64,000 nt of DNA from Pseudoalteromonas sp. P1-25 (lineage in GTDB: Bacteria; Pseudomonadota; Gammaproteobacteria; Enterobacterales; Alteromonadaceae), in contig NZ_LKDW01000014.1 of assembly GCF_001401805.1 (NCBI RefSeq), positions 43,082 through 107,081 on the forward strand, written 5' to 3'. The stretch's first letter is position 1, and the number at the start of each line of letters is the position of its first letter. The position numbers were made by a program, and so were the translations under genes. The notes beneath the pieces were generated by a model that saw only the letters and a program-made list of their open reading frames with translations, ran no database searches and was not told where the DNA came from. This document shows positions 45,946-55,206 of this stretch, piece after piece.

Positions 45946-46020
45946 GGACTTCACATGAGGTGAGCTTTTAGCTCTAAAAAGTCGAGTAGGTTGACTTTTT
46001 ATCCCCATGTGAACACGTCC
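45946..46020 (+). ncRNA. Candidate three-way-junction leader RNA upstream of a TonB-dependent receptor
   Basis: The transcript can fold into an outer stem (GGAC 45946-45949 with GTCC 46017-46020, then TTCACATG 45950-45957 with CATGTGAA 46006-46013) enclosing two hairpins: GAGCT-TTT-AGCTC (45962-45974) and AAAAAGTC-GAGTAGGTT-GACTTTTT (45976-45983 with 45993-46000). Nearly every base in 75 nt is used. The second hairpin ends in T5 and could act as a weak terminator. The fold was drawn by eye and not computed. I do not recognise a known riboswitch class in it. Confidence 0.5.
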
Positions 46021-46067
46021 AAAATAATAAATAAGTAGTGTTAATTACTGCATTACGTACAGAATAT

Positions 46068-46091
46068 ATTCTAACTGGGGAAAATTAGAAT
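46068..46091 (+). promoter_or_regulatory. Hairpin holding the receptor ribosome binding site
   Basis: ATTCTAA (46068-46074) pairs perfectly with TTAGAAT (46085-46091). The ribosome binding site GGGGAA (46077-46082) is in the loop and the AT of the start codon is in the stem. This could tune translation of the receptor and fits with the structured RNA 50 nt upstream. Confidence 0.45.
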
Positions 46092-48669
46092 GAAACTTAA
46101 AAGCAACACGCTAAATCAAGCAATTAGATTTGCTTTAGCTACAACGACCACAGCTGGTTTGTTTATATCAGGGTCTGCTATTGCAGCAGAAGAAACTGAA
46201 ACCAAAGTAAACAAAAATGTTGAAAAAATTGCCGTAGTGGGTACGCGTTCAGCGCCACGCTCTATTGGTGATTCACCAGTTCCTATTGATATTATTGGCG
46301 GTGAAGAGCTTGAAAAGTCAGGTAACACTGACATGCTTGAACTACTAAAAGGCTCTGTTCCTTCTTTTAATGTTCACCAAAACCCTATTAGTGATGCAGC
46401 ATCACTAGTACGCCCAGCTAACTTACGTGGTCTGCCCTCAGATAGCACGTTAATTCTTTTAAATGGTAAACGCCGTCACCGTGCTTCAGTTATTGCATTT
46501 TTAGGTGGTGGTATTAACGATGGTGCACAAGGTGCTGATATTTCAGTAATCCCAAGTATTGCACTTAAGCAAGTAGAAGTACTACGCGATGGCGCAGCAG
46601 CACAATATGGCTCTGATGCAATCGCAGGTGTAATGAACTTCCAACTAAAAGATGCCTCTGAAGGGGGTAAGTTCGAAGTACGTCATGGCCAATACTATGA
46701 AGGCGATGGTGACACAACACAGATTTCGGGTAATGTGGGCTTACCATTTACCGATAACGGCTTTGCTAACTTAAGTTTTCAATATAAAACAGCAGATGCA
46801 ACAAGCCGCTCAGTACAACGCCCAGATGCCGCAGGACTCGCTGCTGCAGGTGTGCCTGACGTTTCTTCGCTTGCCCAAGTTTGGGGTGCACCTGAAGTTG
46901 ATGACGACATTTCAATTTTTGGTAATGTCGGATTAGAGCTAACAAACGACTCTGAATTTTATATGTTTGGTAACTACTCTGAGCGTGACGTACGCGGTGG
47001 TTTTTACTACCGTAACCCACATACTCGCCCAGGTGTTTACTCAAACGATGGCGGTGAAACACTGCTTGTTGCCGATTTAACAGAAGACATGAGCGGTAAC
47101 TGTCCAACTATCGCGATTGACGATAACGTTTTAGATAACCCAGATTACATTAGCGGTGTTGCTAATAACCCTGATTGTTTTGCATTTAACGAAACCATTC
47201 CTGGTGGTTTTACACCTAATTTTGGTGGCAACATCACAGATACCTCTTTAACTATTGGTACAAAAGGTATGTTTACAGGTGGTTTCCTTAAAGATGCTTT
47301 TTACGATTTAAGTGGTACGGTGGGCTTAAATGAATCACGCTACTTTATTTACGATACAGTTAATGCCTCATTAGGGGCAGACAGCCCGCGTGATTTTAGC
47401 CCAGGTAAATACGAGCAACTAGAGAAAAACTTTAACTTTGACCTTTCAAAAGGCTTTGATTTTGACCTAGCGTACGATGTAAATATTGCCGGTGGTTTAG
47501 AATGGCACGAAGAAACATTTACTGTTATTTCTGGTGACGAAGCGTCATTTACAGCAGGTCCTTTAACCGAGCAAGGTTTTGGCATTGGCTCTAACGGCTT
47601 CCCTGGTTTTAAACCGTCGGATGCCGGCGAATACACCCGCCGTAACTACGCAGCCTATGTTGATGTAGAAGCACCTTTTACTGAAGAGTTCTTAATGGGC
47701 CTTGCAGTACGTTTTGAAGATTACGACAGCTTTGGTTCAACTACCAACTATAAAGTAATGGCACAGTACCACCTTACAGAAGACTTAAATATTCGTGGTT
47801 CTGTAAGTACAGGTTTCCGTGCGCCTACTGTTGGCCAAGCAAACGTAAGTAACGTACAAACCAACCTAAGTGACGGTGTGTTACAAGATTCTGCATTATT
47901 ACCACCTACAAACCCAATTGCTGTGCAACTCGGTGGTACAGAGCTAACACCTGAAGAATCGCAAAGCTACACATTAGGTGCAGTATACACAATTGGTGAT
48001 TTATTCTTAACGCTTGATTACTACAACATTGACGTAGAAGATCGCATCAGCCAATCAGAAAAAATCGTATTAAGCCAAGCTGATAAAGACACGTTAGAAG
48101 CAGCAGGTGTACCTAATGCACAAAGCTATGCGCAAGTAAGCTTTTTCACTAATGACTTTGATACTACAACGCAAGGTATTGACTTAGTAGCTAACTACAC
48201 AGCTGACATGCTAGGCGGAAGCTCTACATTTAGCCTTGCTTACAACTGGAATGAAACTGAAGTAACTAAGTTCAGCGACATTACCGGAGAGTTTAAAGTT
48301 AAGCGCTTAGAAGAAGATTTACCTAACCACCGTGCAACGCTTACTTGGGCACAGCAGTGGGAATCTTTTTCAATGTTTACCCGTGCTAATTACTACGGCG
48401 AATACCAAGGTGTTCACGTAGATTACGATGCAACAGCAAAAACAGCTGACGCAGCGGTGACCATTGACGCTGAAATAACGTACTTCTTAAACGAATCTAT
48501 TAGTTTCTCGGTAGGTGCACAAAACATCTTTGACCAAGACGCTGAAAAACTTGATTTTGAAGACCGTACCGGTATTCCTAACAATAACTGGGGCGGGCAA
48601 TACTACGAAACGTCTCCATACGGTATTAACGGTGGCTTCTACTACGCGAAAGCAACCTATACGTTCTAA
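46090..48669 (+). CDS. TonB-dependent receptor
   Basis: This outer-membrane receptor has a signal peptide ending at IAAEE, a plug domain (about residues 45-160, EKIAVVGTRSAPRSIGDSPVPIDIIGGEEL, DGAAAQYGSDAIAGVMNF) and a beta-barrel to the C-terminus ending in ATYTF. Length is 859 residues. It is not of the Oar type. The gene is followed by a terminator and a TPR-sulfotransferase gene, a pairing that suggests handling of a sulfated or sulfatable ligand, though this is inference. The leader is unusually structured. Confidence 0.94.
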   Translation: MKLKSNTLNQAIRFALATTTTAGLFISGSAIAAEETETKVNKNVEKIAVVGTRSAPRSIGDSPVPIDIIGGEELEKSGNTDMLELLKGSVPSFNVHQNPISDAASLVRPANLRGLPSDSTLILLNGKRRHRASVIAFLGGGINDGAQGADISVIPSIALKQVEVLRDGAAAQYGSDAIAGVMNFQLKDASEGGKFEVRHGQYYEGDGDTTQISGNVGLPFTDNGFANLSFQYKTADATSRSVQRPDAAGLAAAGVPDVSSLAQVWGAPEVDDDISIFGNVGLELTNDSEFYMFGNYSERDVRGGFYYRNPHTRPGVYSNDGGETLLVADLTEDMSGNCPTIAIDDNVLDNPDYISGVANNPDCFAFNETIPGGFTPNFGGNITDTSLTIGTKGMFTGGFLKDAFYDLSGTVGLNESRYFIYDTVNASLGADSPRDFSPGKYEQLEKNFNFDLSKGFDFDLAYDVNIAGGLEWHEETFTVISGDEASFTAGPLTEQGFGIGSNGFPGFKPSDAGEYTRRNYAAYVDVEAPFTEEFLMGLAVRFEDYDSFGSTTNYKVMAQYHLTEDLNIRGSVSTGFRAPTVGQANVSNVQTNLSDGVLQDSALLPPTNPIAVQLGGTELTPEESQSYTLGAVYTIGDLFLTLDYYNIDVEDRISQSEKIVLSQADKDTLEAAGVPNAQSYAQVSFFTNDFDTTTQGIDLVANYTADMLGGSSTFSLAYNWNETEVTKFSDITGEFKVKRLEEDLPNHRATLTWAQQWESFSMFTRANYYGEYQGVHVDYDATAKTADAAVTIDAEITYFLNESISFSVGAQNIFDQDAEKLDFEDRTGIPNNNWGGQYYETSPYGINGGFYYAKATYTF

Positions 48670-48688
48670 TATTTTTTCATGATAAACC

Positions 48689-48722
48689 AAGGCGAAATGG
48701 TAAGACATTTCGCCTTTTTTAT
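48689..48722 (+). terminator. Terminator of the second receptor
   Basis: AAGGCGAAATG (48689-48699) pairs with CATTTCGCCTT (48706-48716) around a 6-nt loop, followed by a T run. Confidence 0.9.
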
Positions 48723-48756
48723 TTTATATTAATTAAAAAAACAATAATGCCGCGTC

Positions 48757-50184
48757 ATGCTAATTAAAAAAGCCAATCAATTATTACAGCAAAACAAACT
48801 CAAAGAAGCTGAGTTTCATTTTAAAGCAATTTTAAATAGTGACCCACAAAGCGGCGAGGCATTTTTTGGATTAGGTAGAATAGCGCTTAGGCTAGAGCGC
48901 TTTGATGCAGCGGTATACTTATTACAAAAAGCATGCGAACGTTTACCTCATATGCTAGAACCTTTACACGCCCTTGCCGATGCTTTTAATGGTGTTCAAT
49001 CCCCTGACGATGCGCTTAAAGTACTCGAATATGCTAAAAGCCTTGCAAGCCATAACCCGGAGCCTCACTACTACTTAGCCCAGCATTATTTAAACTACGG
49101 TGAATTAGACAAGGCGCACACTACATTTGCGCATGCACTAAGTATGGGGATTTATCCTGTAACGGCTTATATATTATTTGAATTAGTTCAATTGGGCCGT
49201 TTTAATAAAGAACATAATTATGTGAGCAACCTACACCACTTTTTAACGCAAACGAATAACCTGCGCTTAAAAATGGTGTGTTATTACGCATTAGGCAAAA
49301 GCTACGACAAACTAGACGACACAGAGCAAGCATTTAACTATTATGTGCTTGCCAATAAACTTCAAAAAAAGCTTACTCATTTTAAAACCAGTGACTTAGT
49401 GCCTTTTTATGAAGCAATTATAACGTATAATACACAACAGCTAATTGCATCTGCCGATCAGACTTTTACCGGCACTATTACGCCCGTGTTTATTATTGGC
49501 ATGCCCCGAAGTGGCTCTACCTTACTTGAGCAAATGATGGCCAGCCACTCACAGTTTGCCACATTAGGTGAAAACACCAGTGTTGCTAACCAAGTGGTGG
49601 CATTTATAGAGCAGCAAACGCAAACCCCTTACCCGCAATGCTTAAGCGCACTTAGTAACGATTTAATCGCAAAAGCTCGCAATATCTATATTGAAGAATT
49701 AAAAAAAGCACAGCCTATACGCCCTTTCATTATTAATAAGCTACCGAGTAACTATCAGTCTATTGGCTTAATTTACTTGCTGTTCCCTAATGCTAAATTT
49801 ATTAATTTAAGTAGGGATTTTAACGCCACTGCTTTTTCGGTATTCAGTAACTACTTTGCCGAAAATGAGCCGTACTTTTGTGATTTAAAAGAATTTAAAC
49901 TTTACCATGCGTTGTATGCAAAATTAATGGATCATTGGCGCAGCCTGCCCTCATTACCGCTATACGATATTCATTATGAGCAAATAGTTGCCGAGCCTGA
50001 GTCGCAGCTAAGTGCTTTATTTTCGTTTTTAGGGTGTGAGTATGAACCGCAATGCTTAGCATTTTATAAGCGTAAGGCTGCTGTTAGCACATTAAGCAAG
50101 CAAGCCATTAGGCAGCCAATTAATACACACGCACTTGCGCATTGGGAGCGCTATAAAACACCGCTTTTAAAACAATTTGAATGA
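48757..50184 (+). CDS. TPR-repeat sulfotransferase family protein
   Basis: Residues 1-220 are TPR repeats (AEFHFKAILNSDPQSGEAFFGLGRIAL and similar units). The C-terminal domain is a sulfotransferase fold with the 5'-phosphosulfate binding loop IIGMPRSGSTLLEQMM (from residue 246) and a 3'-phosphate segment near FINLSRDFNATAFSVFSNYF. The protein should transfer sulfate from PAPS to a protein, peptide or glycan; tyrosylprotein-type enzymes share this pattern. There is no signal peptide, so it acts in the cytoplasm. It lies 87 bp after the receptor gene, separated by a terminator. Confidence 0.92.
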   Translation: MLIKKANQLLQQNKLKEAEFHFKAILNSDPQSGEAFFGLGRIALRLERFDAAVYLLQKACERLPHMLEPLHALADAFNGVQSPDDALKVLEYAKSLASHNPEPHYYLAQHYLNYGELDKAHTTFAHALSMGIYPVTAYILFELVQLGRFNKEHNYVSNLHHFLTQTNNLRLKMVCYYALGKSYDKLDDTEQAFNYYVLANKLQKKLTHFKTSDLVPFYEAIITYNTQQLIASADQTFTGTITPVFIIGMPRSGSTLLEQMMASHSQFATLGENTSVANQVVAFIEQQTQTPYPQCLSALSNDLIAKARNIYIEELKKAQPIRPFIINKLPSNYQSIGLIYLLFPNAKFINLSRDFNATAFSVFSNYFAENEPYFCDLKEFKLYHALYAKLMDHWRSLPSLPLYDIHYEQIVAEPESQLSALFSFLGCEYEPQCLAFYKRKAAVSTLSKQAIRQPINTHALAHWERYKTPLLKQFE

Positions 50185-50194
50185 GCCTAATTGC

Positions 50195-51097
50195 CTAACT
50201 GTGCTCGTTAAACCAGCTTACAACATCTTTAAACTGTTCATCTCGTGCCTGTGGGTGCGTAAGCATATTAATATGATCGTAATCCACACTGTGGCCATAG
50301 CGCTTGCCATAAATTTTGAGGGTTTGTTTTCCAGGCCCTGACTCTGCCATAAACTTTTTGATATCAATAGGCTGCGCCAGAGCTTTGTCGTTTACTGCGC
50401 CAATATGAAGTGTAGGGGGGACATGCAGCTTAGCTAACGCACTTGCGTAATCAAAACCATCATCGCTATCTACCCAAGGCCTTTTTTTAGCCCATTGCAT
50501 ACTTTGATAATGCGACTTTTGCGATTCGTTATCGCTGCCCCACTTATAACCTTTCGCATTTAAGTAACCATGCTTTTTAGCGAGTAATGGCGCCATAAAG
50601 TACCAAATCACATTCGCTTGCAGTAACTTTTTAGGGTGGTTATTAAATAATGAACGTTTTGAGCCAAAATAGGCACAGGCCTTCACGTCTGTTACATACT
50701 CAGGAAAACGAGCAAAAACGCTATTCATTAAAACGCCTCCCCAAGAGTGAGCGATCCAATAGTCAGGCTTTTTGCCCTCCTCTTCCTCTATATAATTAAT
50801 AAAGGCGGGAATATCTTCAACTATCGCCTCCGTTTGACCATATTTAGCATGACGTGAAATCAGCGGCTTACTTTCACCACGCCCACGCAGGTCTGCTACA
50901 TAACAACAATATCCTTGCTCCGCCAAAAAAGGCGCTAAACCTTTATTACTGTGAGTATAAAAAATTTTGCCGTTTTCTACTGCTCCATGCATTAAAAACA
51001 CGACGGGGCCTGCTTTATCATCGTTCGCGATACGGCGTAGATGCAAAGTTTGTTGATTGTTTAATTGAACAAAATGTGATTGCTGAGTGATTGCCAC
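50195..51097 (-). CDS. Alpha/beta-hydrolase fold protein
   Basis: The protein has an alpha/beta hydrolase fold with an oxyanion segment FLMHGAVENG, a nucleophile elbow AHSWGG with Ser118 and a late His in GHSVDYDHINM as the third triad member. An Asp in GAVNDKALAQP is the likely acid. The elbow AHSWG is typical of the fold. Substrate is unknown: a lipase, esterase or peptidase role is possible. The gene is convergent with the sulfotransferase gene, with 10 bp between their ends, and no typical signal peptide is seen. Confidence 0.85.
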   Translation of the reverse strand: MAITQQSHFVQLNNQQTLHLRRIANDDKAGPVVFLMHGAVENGKIFYTHSNKGLAPFLAEQGYCCYVADLRGRGESKPLISRHAKYGQTEAIVEDIPAFINYIEEEEGKKPDYWIAHSWGGVLMNSVFARFPEYVTDVKACAYFGSKRSLFNNHPKKLLQANVIWYFMAPLLAKKHGYLNAKGYKWGSDNESQKSHYQSMQWAKKRPWVDSDDGFDYASALAKLHVPPTLHIGAVNDKALAQPIDIKKFMAESGPGKQTLKIYGKRYGHSVDYDHINMLTHPQARDEQFKDVVSWFNEHS

Positions 51098-51225
51098 AAA
51101 TTTTCCTTTGTTATTTTTACTTACTCATCCTACCAGTAGCATGGTTAATTCTAAAGTAAATGGTTGCACTTTTTAGCGGGGCATTTGATACAATTACATT
51201 ATTATTGAATTGCTAAATTTAAGCT

Positions 51226-52158
51226 ATGAAATCAAAATCAAACAGCAACAAGTTACATCCTCGCAATCAACACTTACATGGCTACGATTTGGACATGTTA
51301 TGTGAAAAACATAATGCGTTAGCACCTTTTATAATAACAACTCCTGCGGGCAGTAAAAGCATCGATTTTAGCAATAACAAAGCCGTTAAAACGCTTAACC
51401 AAGCTCTATTAAAAGCGCACTATAATATAGAATTTTGGGATATACCCGATCAAAACTTATGCCCCCCTATTCCAGGGCGAGTAGATTACATACATCACTT
51501 AGCCGATTTATTAAGCACAGATAACCAACAAAACATACCGACAGGACGTAAAATTAAAGCGCTTGATATTGGGACAGGGGCTAACTTAGTTTACCCTCTT
51601 ACAGGTAGCCACGAGTATAACTGGCACTTTACAGGGAGTGATATAGATGCAAGTTCAATAAAAATTGCAAAGCAAATAGCGCAGTTTAACGGTTTAAAAA
51701 TCACTTTAAAACATCAAAAAAATGCTTCTTCTATTTTTAAAGGCATTATTAATCAAAAAGATTTATTTCACGTAACTCTGTGTAACCCTCCGTTTCACGC
51801 AAGTGCTGATGAGGCTAGCAAAGGCACTGAGCGAAAGTGGAAAAACTTAGGAAAATCACCTAAAAACACCCTTAATTTTAGCGGGCAAAATAATGAGCTA
51901 TGGTGCGAGGGGGGGGAAGCCCAGTTTATCAGTAATATGATTACTGAAAGCGAGCAATTTGCGGAGCAGGTAATATGGTTTACGTCGCTTGTTTCAAAAA
52001 AAGAAACACTTGCTACGTTAGAAAAAAAACTCAGTACACTCCCTATTGCTGAATATAAAATTATAGATATGGCGCAGGGGCAAAAAGTAAGTCGCTTTAT
52101 TGCGTGGAGTTATTTTGATAAAGCTACCCGAGAACACATTTTTGAAGAGTTTATGTAA
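51226..52158 (+). CDS. rlmF: 23S rRNA (adenine1618-N6)-methyltransferase
   Basis: The enzyme methylates A1618 of 23S rRNA with S-adenosylmethionine. The family start is seen in [17 protein letters not shown]. The AdoMet-binding motif I is [14 protein letters not shown], and the adenine-methylase motif IV is CNPPFHAS. The 310-residue length is normal for RlmF. It appears to be a single gene 38 bp before ltaE, with which it may be co-transcribed. Confidence 0.95.
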   Translation: MKSKSNSNKLHPRNQHLHGYDLDMLCEKHNALAPFIITTPAGSKSIDFSNNKAVKTLNQALLKAHYNIEFWDIPDQNLCPPIPGRVDYIHHLADLLSTDNQQNIPTGRKIKALDIGTGANLVYPLTGSHEYNWHFTGSDIDASSIKIAKQIAQFNGLKITLKHQKNASSIFKGIINQKDLFHVTLCNPPFHASADEASKGTERKWKNLGKSPKNTLNFSGQNNELWCEGGEAQFISNMITESEQFAEQVIWFTSLVSKKETLATLEKKLSTLPIAEYKIIDMAQGQKVSRFIAWSYFDKATREHIFEEFM

Positions 52159-52196
52159 ACCCATAAAATAATAAGGCTAATAAAGGAATAACAACA

Positions 52197-53201
52197 ATGA
52201 TAGATTTTCGCTCAGACACCGTTACTCGACCTTCCAAAGCCATGCGCGATGCAATGCATAATGCCCCAGTTGGCGATGATGTATACGGCGATGATCCTAG
52301 CGTAAACGAATTAGAGGCATATGCATGTGAGCGCTTTAATTTTAACGCTGCGCTTTATTGTAGCTCTGGCACGCAAGCCAATTTATTAGCTTTAATGGCG
52401 CATTGTGAGCGCGGGGACGAATATATTTGTGGACAAAATGCCCATAACTATAAGTTTGAAGGCGGTGGCGCTGCCGTGCTTGGCTCAATACAACCTCAAC
52501 CTATCGAAAACGAAAAAGACGGCAGCTTATGTTTTAACAAGATTGCCGAAGCTATAAAACCTAACGACTGCCATTTTGCCAACACGCGCTTGCTTAGCCT
52601 TGAAAATACCATTGGCGGTAAAGTGCTCCCGCTTGAGTACTTAGCCCAAGCTCACGACTTTGTTAATACGCATAAATTAGCACTGCATTTAGATGGTGCG
52701 CGCGCGTTTAATGCAGCCGTTGATCTAAATGTAGATATAACAGCAATTACAAAGCACTTTGATTCTGTTTCAATTTGTTTATCTAAAGGCTTAGGTGCGC
52801 CAATCGGCTCGCTATTATTAGGCGCACCAGCATTAATCGACAAAGCTAGGCGCTGGAGAAAAGTACTCGGTGGCGGCATGCGCCAAGCAGGAATGCTTGC
52901 AGCCGCTGGTCAATATGCACTTGAGCACAATGTAAATCGCTTGCAAGATGATCACGCTAATGCGCGTTATTTAGCTCAAAAGTTAAATAAATTAAGCGGT
53001 TTTACTGTAGATATGAGTAACACCACCAACATGGTGTATGCAACGTACAGTAGTAGTATTAATATTGAAGAGCTTGCACAAGCGCTTAAGCTGCAAGGTA
53101 TATTATTTAGCCCAAGCAAGCAGCTTAGGCTAGTAACGCATTTAGATATTACGCGCGAAGATATTGATACATTTTTAAATGCCTTAGCGGCCCATATTTA
53201 A
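52197..53201 (+). CDS. ltaE: Low-specificity L-threonine aldolase
   Basis: This PLP enzyme cleaves L-threonine and L-allo-threonine to glycine and acetaldehyde. It begins with [13 protein letters not shown] and has [27 protein letters not shown] and the PLP-binding Lys197 in [10 protein letters not shown]. Length (334) matches E. coli LtaE (333). Its last 18 bp overlap the end of the convergent tdk gene, so the two transcripts share 3' ends. Confidence 0.96.
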   Translation: MIDFRSDTVTRPSKAMRDAMHNAPVGDDVYGDDPSVNELEAYACERFNFNAALYCSSGTQANLLALMAHCERGDEYICGQNAHNYKFEGGGAAVLGSIQPQPIENEKDGSLCFNKIAEAIKPNDCHFANTRLLSLENTIGGKVLPLEYLAQAHDFVNTHKLALHLDGARAFNAAVDLNVDITAITKHFDSVSICLSKGLGAPIGSLLLGAPALIDKARRWRKVLGGGMRQAGMLAAAGQYALEHNVNRLQDDHANARYLAQKLNKLSGFTVDMSNTTNMVYATYSSSINIEELAQALKLQGILFSPSKQLRLVTHLDITREDIDTFLNALAAHI

Positions 53202-53768
53202 TTCTGCTTTATAATGTTTGCGGCACACCGAAACGTATCGGTCGTTGCCGCCAATTTCTACTTGGTTACCATCGGCAATCGCATTGCCGTTTTCATCTGT
53301 GCGCAACACATGATTGGCTTTACGGCCGCAATGACATACTGTTTTAAGTTCAACCAGCTTGTCGGCCCATGCTAGCAAGTACTGAGAGCCTATAAATAAC
53401 TCGCCTCTAAAATCGCTTCGCAGGCCATAACATAATACTGGAATACCAAGTTCATCAACCACATCAGTTAGTTGCATAACTTGCTCTTTAGATAAAAACT
53501 GGCATTCGTCGACCAATACACAGTGGCGTTTTTTTTCGTTTTGAAGGTTTTGAATCAAATCAAATACATTTTTAGATTCATCAAATATATGTGCATCAGC
53601 TTGAAGACCGATACGAGACGATACTTTCCCTACACCAGAGCGGTTATCAATGGCAGCCGTTAAAATAACGGGCTCCATGCCGCGCTCACGATAGTTAAAC
53701 GCAGATTGTAACAAGGTGGTTGATTTACCCGCATTCATCGCAGAGTAGTAAAAGTATAATTGAGCCAT
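53184..53768 (-). CDS. tdk: Thymidine kinase
   Basis: The enzyme phosphorylates thymidine to dTMP in salvage. It is the type II form: [15 protein letters not shown] is the P-loop, [14 protein letters not shown] the Walker B region, and cysteines in CHCGRKA and VSVCRKHY form the structural zinc site. The 194 residues are standard. The 3' end overlaps ltaE by 18 bp in convergent orientation. Confidence 0.97.
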   Translation of the reverse strand: MAQLYFYYSAMNAGKSTTLLQSAFNYRERGMEPVILTAAIDNRSGVGKVSSRIGLQADAHIFDESKNVFDLIQNLQNEKKRHCVLVDECQFLSKEQVMQLTDVVDELGIPVLCYGLRSDFRGELFIGSQYLLAWADKLVELKTVCHCGRKANHVLRTDENGNAIADGNQVEIGGNDRYVSVCRKHYKAELNMGR

Positions 53769-53869
53769 TGCCGTGCCTTAAGATAAAAAGTGCGCTTATG
53801 CTACCTTAATATACGATTAATACCAATTTCATATCGCTATTTTAGTTAATAAGCGCTTTGATTTTCTTA

Positions 53870-54661
53870 TTACTCAACAGCTTGCAAGTATTTTATGTAA
53901 ATTTCAGCACTATCAAAGTGCGCTAGCCATTGCCATATCTCTTTACTAAGCTGGCTATTTTGCTGATAAAACTGCTTTGAAAAAATTAAATAACCGTCCG
54001 TTGTTTCATAAGGTGGGTAAAGGGGTTTTACATCACTCCCTTTATGTTGATAGCTCGACACTTTTAAGTCATCTACTTGGCATAAGTCAACACTTGCCTG
54101 CACAACGCCTTTATCAAGTAATTCAAATGCTTTATCTTTAGAAAACGTATTATGAATGTAAAAAGGCTCTTCTTTTAGCGCGCTGTTCAAGCCATAGCCA
54201 TTAGGAATGGCAATAGTGAATGCTTTATTTTGGAATACTTCGCGGGTTTTCCATTGTTTATGAAAACGCGCTCGCCCTATTAAGCAGCTACTAAATCGAC
54301 TCACTGCAAATCTTTCTAGCAATACGCCCTTTTCGTTTGTAGGGTACACAGCAAAACGTTCACGCCCAGCACGATAACTTGCAATAACCGCATTAACACG
54401 GTTAAGTTCTAAATCGTTTAGGCACCTGCGCCATGGTTTTCTAACAAATGAAATAGTCACATTGGGTATGCCGGCATCTAATTGCTTTAAAATTTCAATC
54501 GAAGCGCCAGGGTTATCTATCGGTACTTCCTGCCCTACCCCTAAAAACATAGGTGCTACGTCTTTGTCTTCGTAGCAAAACACTAAATTCGTTGGGTCAG
54601 CCAGCGCAGGGGCTGCAAATGTAAAAGCACAAAACAAGCTGATAAGTCTATATATTCTCAT
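53870..54661 (-). CDS. Periplasmic binding protein, family 3-like (orphan)
   Basis: A signal peptide (about residues 1-21, ending ALA) precedes a two-lobe binding fold of the amino-acid-binding family type. Recognisable segments are PGASIEILKQLDAGIP, a helix-forming ISFVRKPWRRCLNDLELNRVNAVI, and a second-lobe AFTIAIPNGYGLNSALKEE. The cysteines in LVFCYED, WRRCLND, SSCLIG and VDLCQVDD may form disulfides. No transport partners are nearby, and the ligand is unknown. Confidence 0.82.
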   Translation of the reverse strand: MRIYRLISLFCAFTFAAPALADPTNLVFCYEDKDVAPMFLGVGQEVPIDNPGASIEILKQLDAGIPNVTISFVRKPWRRCLNDLELNRVNAVIASYRAGRERFAVYPTNEKGVLLERFAVSRFSSCLIGRARFHKQWKTREVFQNKAFTIAIPNGYGLNSALKEEPFYIHNTFSKDKAFELLDKGVVQASVDLCQVDDLKVSSYQHKGSDVKPLYPPYETTDGYLIFSKQFYQQNSQLSKEIWQWLAHFDSAEIYIKYLQAVE

Positions 54662-54735
54662 AATATTTTTATTTTAGCTGAGTTACCTAAAGTGTAGCGC
54701 GTCGTTTTATAAATGCCTAAGTTAATGATTATAAT

Positions 54736-55206
54736 CTATATTAAACCTTCATGCTTTAACAACCATTGCTTTCTTGCAAGCCCACCAGCGTAGCCTGTTA
54801 ACTTTGCGTTTGCGCCTATGATCCGGTGGCACGGGACAATAATACTAATAGGGTTTTTACCGTTTGCAGCCCCTACAGCTCTTACCGCCTTTGGATTGTT
54901 TAACAGTCGGGCTATATCACCATAAGTACTGGTTTTACCAAAAGGGACACTGAGTAATGCTTGCCACACACTGTTTTGAAAAGGCGTACCATGCGTATCT
55001 AATGGCACATTAAAGGTTATTCGCCTGCCATTAAAGTATTCGTTTAATTGCTTTGCGCAAATTAAAGCCGGTTCATTCGTCACCTGCTCAATGGGTGTAT
55101 GTGTGTAGTGTGTTTTTGGATAAAAACCGACATAGCTCACGCCGTTTTCGGTTGCTTGAATGATAATGTCGTCAATTGGGCTCGAAATAGCGGTTTGGAT
55201 AATCAT
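54736..55206 (-). CDS. ogt: Methylated-DNA-protein cysteine methyltransferase
   Basis: The protein repairs O6-methylguanine by transfer of the methyl group to a cysteine in the motif PCHRII (Cys131 counting from the upstream ATG at 55221). A DNA-binding helix-turn-helix lies in GDIARLLNNPKAVRAVGAANGKNP. The ATG at 55206 overlaps the end of the Ada-AlkA gene by 4 bp and is preferred; the ATG at 55221 adds five residues. Together with the upstream gene it restores the parts of an Ada system, but on separate polypeptides. Confidence 0.94.
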   Translation of the reverse strand: MIIQTAISSPIDDIIIQATENGVSYVGFYPKTHYTHTPIEQVTNEPALICAKQLNEYFNGRRITFNVPLDTHGTPFQNSVWQALLSVPFGKTSTYGDIARLLNNPKAVRAVGAANGKNPISIIVPCHRIIGANAKLTGYAGGLARKQWLLKHEGLI

